The notes below the pieces were generated by a model that made no database searches, was not told the DNA's origin, and saw nothing but the letters and a program-made list of their open reading frames with translations. Below, one piece after another: positions 23,674 to 29,936 of a stretch of 34,819 bases of DNA; position 1 is the first letter of the stretch, and every line of letters begins with the position of its first letter. A program made the translations under genes and the position numbers. Source of the DNA: CAADGU01 sp964581605 (lineage in GTDB: Bacteria; Chloroflexota; Anaerolineae; Promineifilales; Promineifilaceae); the NCBI GenBank assembly GCA_964581605.1, contig CAZOPF010000061.1:1-34819 (forward strand), in the 5' to 3' direction.

Positions 23674-26481
23674 ATGCGCACATTGAATCGCTTTCGACAC
23701 AAGAAAGAACGAGGAGTGTGGGACGCCCACGTCCCACATGGGGCACGAGGGCGTGCCCCACTCCTCTCAAAAAATCACCTTTTTGCGATGGGAGTTGCGC
23801 TCATTTTAACGGCCGTTTTCCTGGCCGCCAGGGGCACGGCCGTTGCCCAGGAGCAAACCCCCATACAACCAACCGGCTCACCATTGCACCCCACCTTTGC
23901 ATTGTTGGATGCGGACGGCCGTAACGTCCTCGACTCCGGCGCACCCATTTCCACCATGCAAACCTGTGGCCAATGCCACGATACCGAATTCATCGCCGGC
24001 CACAGCTTTCATGCCGACGTGGGCTTGAGCCAGTTTGGGCAGGGGGGCGTGGCCAGTTGGGATAGCAGTCCGGGGCTGTACGGCCGTTGGGACCCCCTCA
24101 CCTACCGCTACCTCTCTCGCGAAGGGGACGACGTGCTTGACCTGACTACCCCCGAATGGCTGATGACGTTGGGACTGCGACACGCGGGCGGCGGCCCGGC
24201 CACCACCAGCCGCGATGGGCTGCCCCTGACCAACCTGGCCGTCGCTCCCCACGACCCCCAAACGCACATCGTAGACCCGGAAACGGGCGAACTGGTCGCC
24301 TGGGATTGGGACGAGTCGGGCACAGTGGAAATGAACTGCTTCCTCTGCCACACCGCTAATCCGAACAACAAAGCGCGGGGTGAGATGCTGCAATCTGGTC
24401 AGTTTGCCTGGGCCAACACCGCCACCCTGTTCAACAGCGGCATCGTGGAACCGACGCTGGAGGGCTGGCATTACAACGCGGGCGCATTTGCTGAAAACGG
24501 CGAACTGCTGCCCAACTATATTTCCATTCAAGATCCCACGAACGAAAATTGCGGTGCGTGTCATGGCACGGTACACACCGATTTGCAGACGCCCCTCACT
24601 CTGGAGACATCCGACTTCTTCGAGAAGTTGGATGTCTACTCCACCCTGACCACCGGGCAGGTGATGTCCGGCCAAAAACTGCTGAACTCTGGCCTCAATC
24701 TGGCGGACAAAGAGAGTCTGAACCGCTCCTGGGACATCCACACGGAGCGGGTGCTGGCCTGCACCGATTGCCATTATGCCCTGAACAATCCTGTTCACTT
24801 CCAGGAATTGGGCGAGACACAGCCGGAGCACCTGACCTATGATCCGCGCCGTCTGGATTTGGGGGAGTATCTCTACCGGCCGCTGCACCAGTTTGCCAAA
24901 GGGCAGAGCGCGCAAAGCGCCATTGCCCAGGAACTGGATAACACCTTGAGGCGGTGCGAAAGCTGCCACAGTATCGAAAATACCCACAACTGGCTGCCCT
25001 ACAAGGAGCGGCACACGGAAGCGATGGCCTGCGAAAGCTGCCACACGCCGCAACTGTACGCACCCGCGTTGGAATCGGTGAACTGGACGGCCGTACACCC
25101 GGACGGCTCCCCTCTGACCACCTGGCGCGGTATGGAGGGTAAACTGGGCGACCAGAACGCGCTCATCACCGGCTATGAACCGGTGCTGTTGCCCCGCCAA
25201 AATGAGGACGGGAGCGCCCCCCTGGCCCCCTACAACCTCATCACCGCCTGGTATTGGGTTTATGGCGACCCGGAACGCCCCGTCCCACTCCGTGATTTGC
25301 AGGCGGTCTGGCTGGAGGGCGACGGCTATGAACCGCACATGCTTCAAGTGTTTGATGCGAACGAAGACGGCCGCCTCTCCGAAGCCGAATTACTGATTGA
25401 CAGCCAGGCCAAAGAGACGCTCATTGCCACCCGGTTGGCGGAACGGGGGCTGGCAAATGCGCATATTGTGGGGGAGATACGGCCGTACTCCATCAACCAC
25501 AACACGGCCACCGGCGACTGGGCCACCCGCGACTGCCGCACCTGTCACGGCGAAGAGTCGCGCATTACCCAGGCCATTTCCCTGTCTGGCAGCACACCCG
25601 GCGGAGCAACGCCCACCTTTGTCAACAGCGGCGGCACGGCCGTGCGCGGCGATATTCTCAACCAGGATGGCACACTCTTCTTCAAACCGGACACGCAATC
25701 AGACGATACGGCCGCGCCCAGCATTTACATCTTCGGCCACAGCAGTGTTTATTGGGTGGATTGGTTGGGTGTCTTCCTGTTTGTGGGCGTGGTTTTAGGG
25801 GTTGTGGGGCATAGTTCGCTGCGCGTCTATTTCCGGCGGCAGCAAACGCCAGCCCACGCGCCTACCGGGCGGGTGTATATGTATGGCGTGTATGAGCGGC
25901 TATGGCATTGGGTGCAAACGGCCGTCATCCTGGGCTTGCTCTTTACCGGCCTCATCATCCACAAACCAGACAAATTTGGCCTCTTCAGCTTCAACTACGT
26001 GGTGCAGGTGCATAACATCCTGGCGCTCATCCTGCTGGTGAACGCGGCGCTATCGCTCTTTTACCATCTGGCCTCCGGCGAAATCCGCCAATACCTGCCC
26101 CACCCGCGTGGCTTTATTGACCAGGCGGCCGAACAAGCCATTTATTACCTGCGCGGCATTTTCCGGGGCGATCCGCACCCCTTTGAGAAAACGCCCGACC
26201 GCAAACTGAATCCGCTGCAACAAATCACCTATTTTGGGCTGCTGAATGTGCTGCTGCCGCTGCAAATCCTCACCGGCATTCTCATGTGGGGAGCGCAGCG
26301 GTGGCCGGACATCGCCGCCCGCACCGGCGGCCTACCCTTCCTGGCCCCGTTCCACACGCTGATTGCCTGGATGCTGGCCGCCTTTATCGTCATGCATGTT
26401 TACCTGACCACCACCGGCCATACCCCTACGGCCGCCATTAAGGGGATGATGGTGGGGTATGATGAGGTGGTAATTGAGTGA
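23674..26481 (+). CDS. Heptaheme cytochrome c fused to cytochrome b membrane domain
   Basis: Up to 935 residues. An N-terminal hydrophobic signal (about 39-58) leads into an external domain with seven CXXCH motifs (CGQCH at 98, then CFLCH, CGACH, CTDCH, CESCH, CESCH, CRTCH). An EF-hand-like loop DANEDGRLSEAE lies between the sixth and seventh. From about residue 680 there is a helix (WVDWLGVFLFVGVVLGVV) and a four-helix cytochrome b561/PhsC-type domain (YERLWHWVQTAVILGLLFTG, QVHNILALILLVNAALSLFY, PLQILTGILMWG, FHTLIAWMLAAFIVMHVYL) with His residues spaced for two b haems. The fusion looks like a self-contained quinol:cytochrome c module that passes electrons to the octaheme partner. Start is uncertain: residues 15-32 are encoded by a palindromic repeat, and ATG 23788 is an alternative. 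Confidence 0.83.
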   Translation: MRTLNRFRHKKERGVWDAHVPHGARGRAPLLSKNHLFAMGVALILTAVFLAARGTAVAQEQTPIQPTGSPLHPTFALLDADGRNVLDSGAPISTMQTCGQCHDTEFIAGHSFHADVGLSQFGQGGVASWDSSPGLYGRWDPLTYRYLSREGDDVLDLTTPEWLMTLGLRHAGGGPATTSRDGLPLTNLAVAPHDPQTHIVDPETGELVAWDWDESGTVEMNCFLCHTANPNNKARGEMLQSGQFAWANTATLFNSGIVEPTLEGWHYNAGAFAENGELLPNYISIQDPTNENCGACHGTVHTDLQTPLTLETSDFFEKLDVYSTLTTGQVMSGQKLLNSGLNLADKESLNRSWDIHTERVLACTDCHYALNNPVHFQELGETQPEHLTYDPRRLDLGEYLYRPLHQFAKGQSAQSAIAQELDNTLRRCESCHSIENTHNWLPYKERHTEAMACESCHTPQLYAPALESVNWTAVHPDGSPLTTWRGMEGKLGDQNALITGYEPVLLPRQNEDGSAPLAPYNLITAWYWVYGDPERPVPLRDLQAVWLEGDGYEPHMLQVFDANEDGRLSEAELLIDSQAKETLIATRLAERGLANAHIVGEIRPYSINHNTATGDWATRDCRTCHGEESRITQAISLSGSTPGGATPTFVNSGGTAVRGDILNQDGTLFFKPDTQSDDTAAPSIYIFGHSSVYWVDWLGVFLFVGVVLGVVGHSSLRVYFRRQQTPAHAPTGRVYMYGVYERLWHWVQTAVILGLLFTGLIIHKPDKFGLFSFNYVVQVHNILALILLVNAALSLFYHLASGEIRQYLPHPRGFIDQAAEQAIYYLRGIFRGDPHPFEKTPDRKLNPLQQITYFGLLNVLLPLQILTGILMWGAQRWPDIAARTGGLPFLAPFHTLIAWMLAAFIVMHVYLTTTGHTPTAAIKGMMVGYDEVVIE
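23711..23766. repeat. Perfect three-way-junction palindrome
   Basis: GAGGAG (23711-23716) pairs with CTCCTC (23761-23766) and encloses two abutting hairpins: TGTGGGAC-GCCCAC-GTCCCACA (23717-23738) and TGGGGCAC-GAGGGC-GTGCCCCA (23739-23760). Every base outside the two 6-nt loops is paired. This design is typical of a mobile or REP-like element. It overlaps the N-terminal coding frame of the heptaheme gene if translation begins at 23674. Confidence 0.8.
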
Positions 26482-26541
26482 TTGAGTAATTGAGTAATTG
26501 AGTAATTGGGTAATTGGGTAGTGGCTCGATTACCCAATTAC
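26469..26541. repeat. Tandem-repeat hairpin (GAGTAATT type) overlapping a gene end
   Basis: About six units of GAGTGATT/GAGTAATT/GGGTAATT (26469-26520) are followed by the inverse arm CGATTACCCAATTAC (26527-26541). The first units encode the last residues (VVIE) and stop of the cytochrome gene. The element ends about 15 nt before the YeeE start. Confidence 0.8.
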
Positions 26542-26555
26542 AAATCTGAGGAAAT

Positions 26556-27128
26556 ATGACTATATTAACCAATCAACCAACCCAACCTAAAAGCAGGCGT
26601 TTTTCGCTGACAAAGCGGGAAGCGAAGGAGTATATCAACCCGTATGCGGCCGCTATTGCGCTGGGCATTGTGCTGTTTCTGGCCTTTTTTATCACCGGCA
26701 ATGGACTGGGCGCGTCGGGCGGGCTGAACCGTATCCTGGTTTTTTTTGAAGACCTGATCGCCCCGGAACATATAGACCGCGTGGCTTATCTGGTGACGAT
26801 GGCTGGCGGCGAAGCCAACGCCCTCGATAGCTGGATTGTGATGCTGACGGTGGGCACGATAGTTGGCGGCTTTGTGAGCGGGTTGGTGAACGGCCGTGTC
26901 AAAGTCGAAACCAATCGTGGCCCCCAAGTCTCCAAACAGTTGCGCTGGCTCACCGCCTTCGTCGGCGGCGGGCTGATGGGCTACGGCGCACGGCTGGCGC
27001 GGGGCTGCACCAGCGGCCAGGCCCTCTCTGGCGGCGCGGTACTTTCCGTTGGCAGTTGGGCCTTCATGTTCGCCGTCTTCGCCGGCGCTTACCTGCTGGC
27101 CTATTCCCTACGCAAACTCTGGAACTAA
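26556..27128 (+). CDS. YeeE/YedE (TsuA-like) sulfur transporter, first half
   Basis: A 190-residue membrane protein of the YeeE/YedE family (Sulf_transp), half the size of single-chain members such as thiosulfate importer TsuA. The diagnostic segment is near the C-terminus: GGGLMGYGARLARGCTSGQA then LSGGAVLSVGSWAFM, with the family's conserved Cys. A hydrophobic helix near residue 30-50 and GTIVGGFVSGLV (around 100) complete the pattern. The family moves thiosulfate or related sulfur compounds, with the conserved Cys acting in substrate relay. TGAGGAAAT just upstream of ATG 26556 is a good ribosome site. The next gene encodes the complementary half, so the pair probably assembles as one transporter. 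Confidence 0.85.
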   Translation: MTILTNQPTQPKSRRFSLTKREAKEYINPYAAAIALGIVLFLAFFITGNGLGASGGLNRILVFFEDLIAPEHIDRVAYLVTMAGGEANALDSWIVMLTVGTIVGGFVSGLVNGRVKVETNRGPQVSKQLRWLTAFVGGGLMGYGARLARGCTSGQALSGGAVLSVGSWAFMFAVFAGAYLLAYSLRKLWN

Positions 27129-27129
27129 A

Positions 27130-27236
27130 GGAGGAATTAGGAATTAGGAATTAGGAATTATGAACTTGCCTCCCTTTCATAATTCATAATTCATAATTCA
27201 TAATTCATAATTCATAATTCATAATTCATAATTACA
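27130..27236. repeat. Heptanucleotide tandem repeats (GAATTAG and CATAATT)
   Basis: Four copies of GAATTAG (27133-27160) and, after a 20-nt unique stretch, eight or nine copies of CATAATT (27179-27236) form two opposing arms, since GAATTATG is the inverse of CATAATTC. The spacer between the two YeeE genes therefore consists almost only of 7-bp repeats, like the STRR sequences of cyanobacteria. No ribosome site is visible before the next gene, which may lower its translation. Confidence 0.85.
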
Positions 27237-27238
27237 AC

Positions 27239-28465
27239 ATGTTTCCCTTACCTCTCACCCAATTACTCGGACACTACGGTGCGTATGTCGTCTATATTTT
27301 GATTGGTTTTAGCTTTGGTTATGTGCTGGAAAGCGCCGGTTTTGGCAACAGCAAAAAGCTGGCCGCCCAGTTTTATTTCAAGGACATGACCGTGCTGAAA
27401 GTGATGTTTGGCGCGATCATCGTGGCCATGCTGCTCATCTTCACCGCTTCCGGCCTGGGACTGCTGGATTACAACCTGATCTGGGTCAACCCCACCTACC
27501 TCTGGCCAGGCATTGTCGGCGGGCTGGTGATGGGCTTTGGCTTTATCATCGGCGGTTTTTGCCCCGGCACGTCATTGGTAGCGGCCGCGACTGCCAAGCT
27601 GGACGGGGTGTTTTTCGTCCTGGGTGTGTTATTCGGCATCTTCCTCTTTGGCGAAACGGTGGGGCTGTATGAGGAATGGTGGCACAGCAGCTACCTGGGG
27701 CGCTTCACCTTGCCAGAACTGTTTGGCCTGCCGACGGGCGTGGTGGTGCTGGCGATTATTGCCATGGCGTTGGGCATGTTTTGGGTGGCCGAGAAGTTGG
27801 AACAACATTTTGGCGATGCTGACCCGAACACGGCCCCACGCTGGCGTTATGTGGCGGCGGCCGTCATCTTCCTGGGTGGCATTGGCCTGATCATTCTGGG
27901 GCAACCAACAACGGCCGACCGCTGGCAGGCCATTGCCGCGGAAAAGGAAACCACGCTGGCGGAACGGGCTGTGCAAATTCACCCCGGCGAACTGCTGGCG
28001 ACTTTGCACGACGCTCAGATCAAGGTGCGGCTGCTGGATGTGCGCAGTGAAGGGGATTACAACCTGTTCCACATTCAGGACGCGGAGCATGTGCCGCCGG
28101 CGGAACTGCTGGCGCTGACGCCAGAATTGATTGCCGAGCCGGAAAATACGGTGGTGGTGGTGATGAGCAATGACGAAACGGCCGCCACCGCAGCCTGGAA
28201 ATTGCTGGTGGCCGAAAGTGTGCCCAATGTCTACATTCTGGAAGGCGGCATCAATAACTGGATCAGCACCTTTACCAAAGATACGTTTGGCGCGGATTAT
28301 GTGGCGGTAGACGGCCGTGACGACGAACTGCGTTATGCGTTTACGGCCGCGCTGGGGGCCAATCATGCGGCCGCCGCCCCCGAACCGGAACTGTTTGAAC
28401 TGACTTATACACCCAAAATTCAGCTACAATTAAAACGCGCGCCGGGCAGCGGCGGCTGTGGGTAA
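27239..28465 (+). CDS. YeeE/YedE transporter half fused to rhodanese-like domain
   Basis: 408 residues. Residues 1-230 form the second YeeE/YedE half: YVVYILIGFSFGYVLESAGF at the N-terminus and GFIIGGFCPGTSLVAAATAK with the conserved Cys, then further helices to about residue 225. Residues ~245-350 form a rhodanese-like domain (VRLLDVRSEGDYNLFHIQDA, then VYILEGGINNWIS). In an active rhodanese the loop starts with a Cys; here it reads VVVVMSNDETAATAAWKLL, so Ser occupies the catalytic position and sulfurtransfer by the usual mechanism is unlikely. The protein ends in GSGGCG, so its only soluble-tail Cys is at the extreme C-terminus, which might carry sulfane sulfur. It may act as a receiving or sensing module for the transported sulfur species. 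Confidence 0.83.
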   Translation: MFPLPLTQLLGHYGAYVVYILIGFSFGYVLESAGFGNSKKLAAQFYFKDMTVLKVMFGAIIVAMLLIFTASGLGLLDYNLIWVNPTYLWPGIVGGLVMGFGFIIGGFCPGTSLVAAATAKLDGVFFVLGVLFGIFLFGETVGLYEEWWHSSYLGRFTLPELFGLPTGVVVLAIIAMALGMFWVAEKLEQHFGDADPNTAPRWRYVAAAVIFLGGIGLIILGQPTTADRWQAIAAEKETTLAERAVQIHPGELLATLHDAQIKVRLLDVRSEGDYNLFHIQDAEHVPPAELLALTPELIAEPENTVVVVMSNDETAATAAWKLLVAESVPNVYILEGGINNWISTFTKDTFGADYVAVDGRDDELRYAFTAALGANHAAAAPEPELFELTYTPKIQLQLKRAPGSGGCG

Positions 28466-28508
28466 AAGCAGGAGACAACACAGGCAATAGCCCATCAGCA
28501 TACAAGAA

Positions 28509-28572
28509 AATCCACAGATTACACCGATGGCACAGATTTTTTAATCTGCGAAATCTGTGCAATCTGTGGATT
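28509..28572. repeat. Dispersed palindromic element (ATCCACAGATT type)
   Basis: AATCCACAGATTACACCGAT and GGCACAGATT (28509-28538) pair with AATCTGTGCAATCTGTGGAT (28551-28570) around TTTTAATCTGCGA. Palindromes of this kind are scattered in many environmental genomes. It lies just upstream of the ribosome site of the ICMT-family gene. Confidence 0.7.
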
Positions 28573-28593
28573 ATTTCTTAAGGAGGAACTAGC

Positions 28594-29079
28594 TTGAAAT
28601 GGGATAGGTTTGTCGGCAAACGGGGGGAGGGGTATGTGGTGGTGCAGTTTGGGCTGTTGGGACTGATTGCGCTGGCGCCGTTTGTGGCACGGCCGTCGGC
28701 CTCCTGGCCTGAACCCTGGCACACCATTAGCCTGGTTGCCGGTCTGGTATTGATGGGAGGTGGGCTGCTATTGGCGCTGGCGGGGGTGTGGAGTCTGGGG
28801 GATAACCTGACGGCCGTGCCCCATCCCAAAGAAAACGCGCACATGGTGGAGCATGGGGCGTATCGCCTGGTGCGCCACCCCATTTACAGCGGCATCATTT
28901 TGGGAGCAGTCGGCTATGGACTGCTGATGAACAACTGGCCCACCCTGTTACTCGCCTTGCTTCTCTTCCTTTTTTTTGACGCCAAATCCCGCCGCGAGGA
29001 ACAATGGTTGGCGGTAAAATACGCCACTTACACCTCATATCAGAAACGCATCCGTAAACTGATCCCCTTTATCTATTAA
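28594..29079 (+). CDS. Isoprenylcysteine carboxyl methyltransferase (ICMT)-family membrane protein
   Basis: A 161-residue membrane methyltransferase of the ICMT/PEMT fold. Four to five helices are seen. The SAM-binding signature is MVEHGAYRLVRHPIYSGIIL (about 87-106), and the C-terminal half carries DAKSRREEQWL with Tyr repeats and KLIPFIY, both standard for the family. Bacterial members methylate small molecules, lipids or sulfur/selenium compounds; the substrate cannot be read here. The start is TTG 28594: AAGGAGG (28580-28586) lies 7 nt upstream and no ATG is available in the conserved region. It is the last gene of the sulfur series, but the spacer element before it leaves cotranscription open. 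The 3' end overlaps the convergent gene by 11 bp. Confidence 0.82.
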   Translation: MKWDRFVGKRGEGYVVVQFGLLGLIALAPFVARPSASWPEPWHTISLVAGLVLMGGGLLLALAGVWSLGDNLTAVPHPKENAHMVEHGAYRLVRHPIYSGIILGAVGYGLLMNNWPTLLLALLLFLFFDAKSRREEQWLAVKYATYTSYQKRIRKLIPFIY

Positions 29080-29863
29080 AACTATCTGTTGTGGTTGGGC
29101 TTTCGGCCCACACAGATAGTTGCAGATCGTTGAGTTCCAGCCATTGTGTCTCCGGCGTGGCTATTGTGCCCCAACCCAAACGGCCGTGCCCCGTGACCAC
29201 CATATATTGATTATCCATCCAACAGACAAACCCCAACGGGCCTTGGGGTGAATGAGGCGTGTGCAGGAGGGTACGGCCGTCAATCATAAACGTACACCCC
29301 TCTCGCCGCCAATCCAACCGGTACTCATGCCAGGCGGTCATATCCACCACGATCGGGGCAAACGCGATGCCCAATCGTTGCTGCACCCAGGGCCACAGGC
29401 GGCGGCGCACCCGGCCCACCCGGTTTGCCAGCAACACAAACGGGGCCAGCGGGATGAGGGGGATGGTGGACGGCCGTGACGCATCCAACGTCGCCGCAAA
29501 CCAGCCCCGCCCCGGCCCATCGGCGGCCAACGGCAAATCATTGGGGGCAGAACCATAGAAAAACCAGCAGGCAGACGGCCGTGCCACCCCCCACACCGTC
29601 GGGTCGCCAAAAGGCGCATTCCAAAAACCAAACCCGGCCGTGCCGCGCAGCCCCCCTTCCCCATGCGAAAATCGCGCCACTACCCGCAGCGCCACATCCG
29701 GCCGCCAGGGATAATCAGCGCGGCGTTTGATCGTCGGCAGCCCATAATCATCCAGCTGCGCATCCGTATAACCTTGTACCGTCGGGGGAATTTGCAGGCG
29801 TAAGGGAGAGGATGGCGACAGGGCATCAAACACCCGCCCGCCGCCAATTTCCAACTTCCGCAT
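29069..29863 (-). CDS. Concanavalin A-like (GH16/LamG-type) beta-sandwich protein
   Basis: About 264 residues without signal peptide or membrane helix. The C-terminal half reads like a concanavalin-type jellyroll: DMTAWHEYRLDWRREGCTFM, IDGRTLLHTPHSPQGPLGF and CWMDNQYMVV are strand patterns of GH16/laminarinase-like and related lectin folds. The N-terminal part (YPWRPDVALRVVARFSHGEG, GTAGFGFWNAPFGD) fits the same fold. The GH16 catalytic EIDxxE motif is not present, so hydrolase activity is unlikely; binding or an uncharacterised role is possible. ATG at 29863 is preferred because the longer frame to 29902 runs into the tandem-repeat hairpin. The 3' end overlaps the ICMT gene by 11 bp and includes the convergent hairpin. 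Confidence 0.6.
   Translation of the reverse strand: MRKLEIGGGRVFDALSPSSPLRLQIPPTVQGYTDAQLDDYGLPTIKRRADYPWRPDVALRVVARFSHGEGGLRGTAGFGFWNAPFGDPTVWGVARPSACWFFYGSAPNDLPLAADGPGRGWFAATLDASRPSTIPLIPLAPFVLLANRVGRVRRRLWPWVQQRLGIAFAPIVVDMTAWHEYRLDWRREGCTFMIDGRTLLHTPHSPQGPLGFVCWMDNQYMVVTGHGRLGWGTIATPETQWLELNDLQLSVWAESPTTTDSFNR
29080..29121 (+). terminator. Hairpin at convergent gene ends
   Basis: AACTATCTGT (29080-29089) pairs with ACAGATAGTT (29112-29121), and GTGG (29091-29094) with CCAC (29108-29111), giving a 14-bp stem with one bulged T. The loop region GGGCTTTCGGCC can tighten into a small GC hairpin. It starts right after the ICMT stop and lies inside the 3' coding end of the opposite gene. The stem would form in both transcripts; no T tract follows. 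Confidence 0.5.
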
Positions 29864-29873
29864 AGAAAAGAAT

Positions 29874-29931
29874 GAGATTGGGAGATTAAGAGATTGCCCC
29901 ATCGCCTACTCTCTCAGTCTCCCAATCTCAT
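29874..29931. repeat. Tandem-repeat hairpin (GAGATTGGG type)
   Basis: GAGATTGGGAGATTAAGAGA (29874-29893) and its inverse CTCTCAGTCTCCCAATCTCA (29911-29930) flank a short GC-rich loop. The unit matches the element at 16041-16095. It separates two minus-strand genes. Confidence 0.75.
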
Positions 29932-29936
29932 CTTCA

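Noticed and set aside
23878..25347. Long minus-strand open frame (489 codons) opposite the heptaheme cytochrome gene
   Set aside because: The plus frame has seven CXXCH motifs and a clear cytochrome b domain; the antisense translation shows no recognisable motif and is a product of GC-rich codon structure.
27130..27236. CRISPR-like array
   Set aside because: The repeats are direct 7-bp units without unique spacers, and there are no cas genes.
27960..28300. Active thiosulfate sulfurtransferase (rhodanese)
   Set aside because: The catalytic loop has Ser in place of Cys, so normal rhodanese chemistry is not supported.
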